DNA of 64,000 nucleotides from the NCBI RefSeq assembly GCF_004664715.2, contig NC_051083.1, positions 113,732,347 to 113,796,346 on the forward strand, written 5' to 3'. The notes under the pieces were generated by a model. That model was not told where the DNA came from. It saw nothing but the letters and a program-made list of their open reading frames with translations, and ran no database searches. This stretch comes from Peromyscus leucopus. Its lineage: Eukaryota > Chordata > Mammalia > Rodentia > Cricetidae. A program made the translations under genes and the position numbers. Shown piece after piece: positions 57,469 to 64,000 of the stretch (position 1 is the stretch's first letter; every line of letters starts with the position of its first letter).

Positions 57469-57589
57469 GGATTGGCTTGCTTAACAAATATTATTCAAGA
57501 GAACAGACTAAAGGAGGACAGAGCTAAAGCTAAGATTGGTAACAAAGTAACAATCTCTCAGATTACCCAGGCCAGGGGGGATTTGGTCA

Positions 57590-57752
57590 TTTTTTTTTTT
57601 TTTTTTTTGTCTCTTTTGTTTTCAAGACAGGGCTTCTCTGTGTAGCTTTGGCCATCCCAGAATAACACTCTGTAGACCAGGCTGGCCTAGAACTCACAGT
57701 CTGCGTCTGCCTCCCGAGTGCTAGGATTAAAGGTGCGTACCACCATTGCCAG
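57590..57752 (-). repeat. B1 SINE
   Basis: Reversed B1 with a 20-T start and aagacagggcttctctgtgt. Confidence 0.9.
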
Positions 57753-58098
57753 AATTATTTGGTCATTTTTTTTTTCTTTTGTCTAGATTCATCATGGTCA
57801 CACAGAACCTTGGGTGATGTCAATGTCCTGTGACTTAATGTTCAAAAGGACACTTGGATCTATGAATGCCAGGTCAGTTGCTAGCCATAACAAGGCCTTC
57901 CTGGCAGTACCAAGCCAGCTTCCGGGTGTCAGAGGTACTTTTCCTTCTTAAACTGTCTGTTTTGAGATGATCTCTGGTTTACAACCAGAGTTTGGCAGTC
58001 CAGTATCTAAGTATTTAGACCCTCCCTGTATGTACTATGACCCAGTCACACCCATATGTAGAACCAGCCAGGCAGGGAGACGTCATTTCTGGCTTGGG

Positions 58099-58143
<45 letters not shown>

Positions 58144-59330
58144 GTGTATATGTGTCTGTGCCCACCAGAAATTCCCTGATAGGAACGAAGCCAGAGGCAG
58201 ACTTACTTCTACTCTGGTTCCAGCCGGACTTTGCTTCTGCCCAGAGTGGAGGTATTAGGATGGAATCCCAGCCCTCTCCGGGACAGCAAGGGTCCTCCGT
58301 TTTAGGTGGAGTCAGTGAAAAGGGACAGAAGGGCTATTGCAGCGGCCAAATTTGAGAGGAGCGGGAAAGGGAAGAGGTAGCTGGGGAAGGGAAGGGAAGA
58401 GTTCCTTTGTACAAATGGGTCTCTAGAGAAGCTGCTGGTTTCCCTTCAAGGAAGCAGCCTGCAGTAGGTCACTGTGTGTTCCCACCCCCATCCCTTTCTG
58501 TTGTAAGTCTCCTGTCTCCAAAACAGGCCTTGTTGATTAGAACAAAAAAAAAAATAAAATAAAAAAATAAACCCCATGTGTTGATCTCATCCTTCACACA
58601 GAGGCTTAATCTGACCCCTTTCCAATCAAGTGAACCTCCTCTTAGTTCTGTCTTGCCAGTCTTAAAATATTGGGACATCTCGTGTCATGCCTTAGGAGTA
58701 GCCACGCAAAGGCCAGCATCAGCATTAAGAGGTGCCAAGGTACCATCTGACAGCATTTGGAAAGTGGCAAAAGGAACAGAGTTGAAGTCAAGAGGGTGGG
58801 CTCCAGCTACTCAGTGTTCTGGCAAAGCTGACTGTTCATCCCAGGGCGTGTCTTGCCCTGTCCTGCACTGTGGTATGGCCCTGCTAATGACAGAGCTGCT
58901 CCTTGAGGCTAAACCTCAACGGGCACTGCTTTTCTGTGAAGTCAGAAATCCGACTCTGATCTTCCACGGCCGAGGCTGATTAAATGTATCCTGGGTAAGT
59001 GGCAACTTATGGCCGTGGGTGACGTGATGGATGGGGGTTTGAACGTCTTTTCGTAAACAATCTGAATTGCAGAGATCAGAGCCTGTAAGAGACTCACATT
59101 ACAGCCAAACCTGTTACCTAATATCATTCAATCAAGCAAGTAAGGATTCTCTGCGCATTCTGCCTGGGTGTTCAGGGTTATGGCATGTGGTCACCATCTT
59201 GTGGTGGAGGGGGACAGTGTGTGCTCTGGGATAGCTTGCAGTTCATTTAGAATGACATAAAGACCAGTAGCTATGGGTTGAGGGTATGGACCAATGGCAG
59301 CCGAGACTTGGCTCCATAGCTAGCATGGGG
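57753..59330. other. Intergenic with (GT)n at 58102-58140, no gene seen
   Basis: An A/T-rich run lies at 58541-58571. Otherwise unique with no exon recognised. Confidence 0.4.
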
Positions 59331-59368
59331 GCTGGGGAAAGGACCATCTATACCCTCACTTGAATTTT

Positions 59369-60150
59369 ATGCAATGTATATAGATAAACCAAAATCAAAA
59401 TATTACAACTCATAAATTTTGTGATGTATTGGCTGTAAAAATTAATTAATTTAAAAAAATTTAAAAGAGTTTTTATTGTGTTTTTTTTTTCCTTTTGGTT
59501 TTTTTTTTTAACCGTATGTTTTGCCTGTATATGTATGTTGGGCGGCACTTACTACAATCAATCCACGTAAGTCTATTAAATGGGTAACAGAATTTATTAA
59601 GATAGAAATTGAGGAAATACACTCATGAACACAGAACAGAGTAGACAGCAGATGTCATGTTCTGATCTGACCGGGAGCGAATCCACCTTGCAGGCAGGAG
59701 CAGGGAGAAGGAACATGTGACTCTTCTCCAACTCCTTATAAGAGGTTATAACGGTTTGGGCTGGAGAGATGGCTCAGAGTTTAAGAGTGCTGTCTGTTCT
59801 TCCAGAGGTCCTGAGTTCAATTCCCAGCAACCACATGGTGGCTCACAACCATCTGTAATGAGCTCTGGTGCCCTCTTCTGGCGTATGGCAAAACTTTCAG
59901 AAAGAACACTGTTTACATAATAAAATTTAAAAAAATAATAAAACAAAAAAAAGAGGTCATAACGGCAGGAAGCACAGCCTCCTTTGGGCCTTATAACCCA
60001 AGGTCTGGGTAGGTAGAGCAAATACCACTATAATGTATATACATAAACCAAAATCAAAACATCATAACTCATAACTTTTGTGATGTATCAGCTATAAAAA
60101 TAAATTTAAGAAAATTTAAGAGTTTTGTTCTATTTCTCTTTTTTTTTTCC
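59369..60150. repeat. Pair of direct repeats, about 110 bases, 660 bases apart
   Basis: The segments 59369-59480 and 60028-60140 share tgtatata.ataaaccaaaat, ttttgtgatgtat and aaatttaa.agagtttt in the same order, at roughly 85% identity by eye. Each leads into a T-rich run and a reversed B3 start (gttttgcctgtat). Confidence 0.75.
59740..59965 (+). repeat. B2 SINE with target-site duplication
   Basis: AAGAGGTTATAACGG (59740-59754) and AAGAGGTCATAACGG (59951-59965) differ at one base and flank a B2 that starts gggctggagagatggctcag. Confidence 0.92.
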
Positions 60151-60159
60151 TTTCAGGAT

Positions 60160-60480
60160 TTTTAAAATCATGTACATTGGTGTTTTGCCTGTATCTGTAT
60201 GTCTGTGTGAGGCTCTCAGATGCCCTGGAGCTGGAATTACAGACAGTTGTGAGCTGCCATGTGGATGCTGGGAACCGAATGTAGAAGAGCAGACAGTACT
60301 CTTAACCGCTGAGCCGTTTCTCTAAGCTCTTCTTTTGGTTTTTTGAGACAGAATCTTATTACATAGCCCTGGCTGTCCTGGAACTCACTCTGTGAACCAG
60401 GCTGGCCTCGAACTCAGAGATCCACCTGCCTCTGCCTCTCCAGTGCTGGGATTAAGGGTGTGCGCCACCACTGCCTGGCT
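60160..60480 (-). repeat. B3 and B1 SINEs
   Basis: Reversed B3 (60160-60328, ctggagctggaattacagac), then reversed B1 (60330-60480). Confidence 0.85.
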
Positions 60481-60681
60481 ATGTTCTGTATCATAGATGG
60501 AAGGAAGCTAGACATAACTGGCTGAAAGTTGAATAATGATTACTGAAAGCTGGGAGATGTGGGAGTGGAGAAAAGGGTTTTGATTTGATCAGTGTATGCC
60601 ATTGCATGTATGTAAAAGCCACATTAAACCATTTGAACATGCATAAAACATGGTAGCCAGGAACTGATCAAAATTCAAAGA

Positions 60682-60996
60682 ACAGAGCTGGTGAGAGTTC
60701 AGAAGTCAAGGTGCTTGCTGTCAACCTGGCAATCTGAGTTTGAGTCTCAGGGCTCACGTGCTGGAGAACTGAGTCCTGCAAGTTGTTTTCTGACCTCAAA
60801 CACAAGCCATGGCATGTTATATGCACAATAAATAAGCGTAATAAGAAGTTTTGAGCCGGGTGGTACACACAACTTTAATCCCAGCACTCGGGAGGCAGAG
60901 GCAGGCAGATCTCTGTGAGTTCAAGGCCAACCTGGTCTACAGAGCTAGTTCTAGAACAGCCAGGGCTACACAGAGAAACCCTGTCACAAAAAAAGA
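60682..60996 (+). repeat. B3 and B1 SINEs
   Basis: B3-like copy (60682-60840), then B1 (60854-60996, gccgggtggtacacacaact). Confidence 0.8.
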
Positions 60997-61260
60997 ATTT
61001 TGAAAAGGTAAAGGAACAATAAACATTAAGGTAATAATTACAATTGGAACTCAGAACTAAGGAAAATCATATATGGACACTAACTAGTCTGAGGCAGGGC
61101 TTAATTTGGGTTGAAAGATGAACAGGCTTTGGAGAGTGAAAGGGAAGGGGTGTGGCATTTCATATGCAAAAGGGGTGAAGCCAAGTTAGAATGTATAATA
61201 AACCAGATATGTGTATGTGTGTTTGTACGCACATGTGTGTATACTAGAAGTTATGAAAAA

Positions 61261-61385
61261 GGCCAGGGATGGTGGCACATAACTCCCAGCACTTGGGAGG
61301 CAGAGGTAGGCAAATCTCAGAGTTTGACCTCAGCCTCATCTACAAAGAGTCCCTAGCCAGCTAGGGTCTGTCTCAAAAAAAAAAG
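61261..61385 (+). repeat. B1 SINE (older)
   Basis: ggccagggatggtggcacat to ggtctgtctc and an A tail. Confidence 0.8.
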
Positions 61386-61477
61386 TCATGAGATAGGATG
61401 TAGACTGGGTGAGCTAAGATCATGGACTGTTATGATACTTTGGAATTGATGTGTTGATGACAAACAGGCACTTCATT

Positions 61478-61624
61478 TTTTTCTTTCATTTTGAGATAGA
61501 ATCTCACTGTGTAGCATCTCACCTTCCCTAGCCTGGATTTCAGTACTTAGACCAGGCTGGCTTCCAACTGCCTGCTTCTGCCTCCTGAGTGCTGGGATTA
61601 AAGCTGTGCACCATTATGCACAGC
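61478..61624 (-). repeat. B1-family SINE
   Basis: Reversed B1 with tttgagatagaatctcactg. Confidence 0.8.
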
Positions 61625-61688
61625 TCCTTTATCTTTTCAAGTGTATTTGCTATTTGTATGTATTCATATTTGCATATGTGAGTATAAA

Positions 61689-61745
61689 CGTGTGTGTGTG
61701 TGTATGTGTGCGCGCGAGCGCGCGCGTGCGCGCACGCGCGCCTGT
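61689..61745. repeat. Alternating (GT)/(GC) tract, Z-DNA prone
   Basis: (TG)n leads into an almost uninterrupted GC/GCA series at 61708-61742. Confidence 0.9.
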
Positions 61746-61968
61746 GTATGAGCATGCATGTGGAGGCTAAGGGTTTGTCAGGAATCTTTCTCAATGTATC
61801 TCTATCATATTCACTGGGGCAGGGTCTCAGTTGAACTCAGAGCTCGCTGACAAAGCTAATCAATTAGTTAATTCGCTCCAGAAATTCTGCCACCACCTCC
61901 AGAGCACTGGAATTATTGCTATAGCTACCTAGTGTTTACATGGGTTCTGGGGGTCCAGCCCTACTGTA

Positions 61969-62070
61969 CATTTTTTGACAGGCTGATGTAGAACTTGCCA
62001 TGTAGACCAAACTGGCCTCAAAACTGACTCCGAGTACTGGGATTAAAACCATGTACCACTGTGCCTAGCC
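61969..62070 (-). repeat. B1 SINE fragment
   Basis: Reversed, agtactgggattaaaaccat then actgtgcctagcc. Confidence 0.7.
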
Positions 62071-62246
62071 ATAGTCATATGTTAATGCATTTTCCAATTA
62101 TGGCCTCTACTTCGCTCATAGAAGGCAATGGACATTGATTAGATGGCACAGGTCACTTAGCTTTTGGTTCTCTGCACTACAGTGATGCAAAGACAACAGC
62201 TGCCAGAGAACTAAACTGAACTGTAAATGGAAAAGCCAATCAAAAC

Positions 62247-62360
62247 TTGATTTCTTTGAGACAGGTCTCAACTACGTAGCCCTGACTGTCATGCATCTTG
62301 ATATGTAGACCAAGCTGGCCTCTAACCCACTGAGAGCTGCTTGCCTCTGCCTCCTGAGAA
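62247..62360 (-). repeat. B1 SINE, truncated by a later insertion
   Basis: Reversed B1 that stops at tctgcctcctgagaaaatg, where a second SINE has entered. Confidence 0.75.
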
Positions 62361-62547
62361 AATGTGATTTTTCGTTGTTGTTGTTGTTGTTGTTTTCCAG
62401 ACAGAGTTTCTCTGTGTAGCTCTGTGCCTTTCCTGGATCTCGTTCTGTAGACCAGAGTGGCCTCGAACTCACAGAGATCCACCTGGCTCTGCTTCCCAAG
62501 CGCTGGGATTAAAGGCGTGTGCCACCACCGCCCGGTGAAAATGTGAT
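62358..62547 (-). repeat. Younger B1 SINE with target-site duplication
   Basis: GAAAATGTGAT at 62358-62368 and 62537-62547 flanks a (GTT)n tract and a near-consensus reversed B1. Confidence 0.9.
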
Positions 62548-62869
62548 GTTCTAAAATGACTTGAAATGGCCTACCCCCATCTATGTAAGCAGCAGGTATT
62601 ACTGCAGAATGATTCCTATTTCAGAGGACACCGAAGACGTTTCTACATACAACTTGGGTATGTCATGCATGGGATCATGGTTCAGTAGACCTGTTTCCAC
62701 ATAATAAGAATCTGTCTTAATGCACACAATTCTTATAGTCAAAACATGGACTATTCTAGTATTCAGAAGGGAAACCAATTGCAAACTTCCTTTCATTTTT
62801 AGTTTTTTAAAAAATCAGGCAAGCAGCAATTTTCCGCTTACAGAAATATTCACAACTGCATTCTCAATT

Positions 62870-63085
62870 CTGCGGTGCCAAGGATAGAACGTGGGGCCTT
62901 ACACATGCTACGCAAGTGCTCTACCACTGAGCTGATGGACAGAGGACACTTAGAAGTAGTAAACCAATTTTCTCTTGGTGGAAATAGACTTTACTTTAAA
63001 TTTGTCCTTATTTATTTACTTTTGGTGCTGAGGATTGAACACAGTTCTGCCTATATGCTAAGCACACATTCTACTACTAGGCTAC
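62870..63085 (-). repeat. Two ID-related SINE fragments
   Basis: Reversed ID heads at 62870-62938 (gctctaccactgagctgat) and 63020-63085 (tttggtgctgaggattgaac). Confidence 0.65.
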
Positions 63086-63126
63086 CATTAGGAAAATGAG
63101 ATTCCATTTTAATGTTACACCATTTA

Positions 63127-63316
63127 GTTGGGCCTTGTGGTATAGTCCTGTAATCACAGCTACCAAGGAGGCTAAGGCGGGAGGATTACAAGTTCAAGGC
63201 CTGCTATGAATACAGAGTGAGTTCCAGGTCACCCTGGGCAACTTCATGAGACTGTTTTCAAATAAATGCAAAAAGGGGTCAGGATGTAGCTCAGTTGTAA
63301 TCTATTTGCTTAGAAT

Positions 63317-63367
<51 letters not shown>
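63127..63367 (+). repeat. Old B1, ID head and (CA)n
   Basis: B1-like copy at 63127-63268, an ID A-box segment at 63276-63318 (aggatgtagctcagttgtaa) and about 23 CA units at 63321-63367. Confidence 0.75.
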
Positions 63368-63371
<4 letters not shown>

Positions 63372-63445
63372 TTAAGTACTTTAAAATGCCAAAATAATCT
63401 TCGTTGACTTATGAAGCATTTTGAAATTCATTTTTAACTTTTTTC

Positions 63446-63900
63446 TGTGCATGGGTGTTCTGCTTCCATGTTTGTCTGTGCACCACCTGAGTGCCCGGTG
63501 TCCATGGAAGCCAGAGAGATATTAGATTTCCTGAGACTAGAGTTACATCCTATTGTGAGCTTCCATGTGGTTCTGGAAATCAAACAAACCCAGGTCCTCT
63601 GGGAGAGCAACCATTGCCTTTAACCACTGACCCATCTCTCCAGTTCTTTTCTTTTCTTTTTTTTTCCGGTTTTTTTGAGACAGGGTTTCTCTGTGTAGCT
63701 TTGTGCCTGGAACTCACTCTGTATCCCAGGCTGGCCTTGAACTCACAGAGATGCACCTGCCTCTGCCTCCCGATCTTTTCTTTTTTAATTTCATGAGATC
63801 TCACTGTATGGCCCAGGTTTGGCCTCAAACTTACTGCAATCCTCTTGCCTCATCCTCCTGAGTGCTAAGATTGTAGGCATGTGCCATCATCACAACTGGC
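63446..63900 (-). repeat. B3 SINE and two B1 SINEs
   Basis: Reversed B3 (63446-63643), a 3'-truncated reversed B1 (63665-63775) and an older reversed B1 (63785-63900). Confidence 0.8.
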
Positions 63901-63920
63901 TTCTAAACACTTCAATCTGT

Positions 63921-63962
63921 ATCTATATATATCTATATATCTATATATCTATATCTATATAT
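63921..63962. repeat. (TATC/TATA)n simple repeat
   Basis: tatctatatatatctatata-type repeat. Confidence 0.9.
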
Positions 63963-64000
63963 TCTTTCTGTCCCCTATGGGACCAATTCAATTCGGGAGC

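Noticed and set aside
58000..64000. Aifm1 3' end, expected by synteny
   Set aside because: No frame resembling the AIFM1 C-terminus is present on the minus strand. It probably lies beyond 64 kb.

Overview
This is a window of mammalian nuclear DNA, most likely from a rodent of the hamster/vole/deer-mouse family (Cricetidae). Evidence: dense B1, B2/B3/B4 and ID SINEs, long CA/GT microsatellites, older MIR, L2 and L1 remnants, and B1 copies whose right half has the 'caggaaaggtgcaaag' form that I associate with cricetids rather than Mus. There are no bacterial operons, CRISPR arrays or phage genes. No species name can be read from the sequence.

One protein-coding gene is clearly present: Elf4 (E74-like ETS factor 4, also called MEF), on the minus strand. 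All eight coding exons are here, from the ATG at 15500 to the TAA at 6119. They have GT-AG borders and matching phases and give a 667-residue protein. The 3'UTR runs to a poly(A) signal at 4481-4486. Intron 1 is about 30 kb and leads back to a strong CpG island at about 44.9-46.0 kb, the likely Elf4 promoter, where two minus-strand consensus donors mark possible noncoding first exons. From known synteny (X-linked in eutherians), Bcorl1 should lie beyond the low-coordinate end and Aifm1 beyond the high-coordinate end. I see coding exons of neither.

Layout: 1-4.4 kb, intergenic, with a second CpG-rich, CCAAT/GC-box-bearing segment (1.26-1.74 kb) that carries a CTCF-like motif and is followed by a plus-strand donor. 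4.46-15.5 kb, Elf4 3'UTR and coding exons. 15.5-45.4 kb, Elf4 intron 1, repeat-rich, with several promoter- or enhancer-like islands (18.8, 23.15, 25.2 and 30.7-31.1 kb). 44.4-46.1 kb, Elf4 promoter island with a Z-DNA-prone tract on its intron side. 46-64 kb, upstream intergenic DNA with many SINEs, a weaker CpG-rich segment (53.5-54.4 kb) holding another CTCF-like motif, and a local direct duplication near 59.4-60.15 kb.

I found no undescribed biological system. The best leads are regulatory: two promoter-like sites that could drive transcription antisense to Elf4 (about 1.4-2.0 kb and 31.0-31.14 kb), and CTCF-like motifs in convergent orientation at 14.5 and 53.75 kb that would bracket the Elf4 promoter and intron 1. 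SINE boundaries are by eye and good to about 10 bases.
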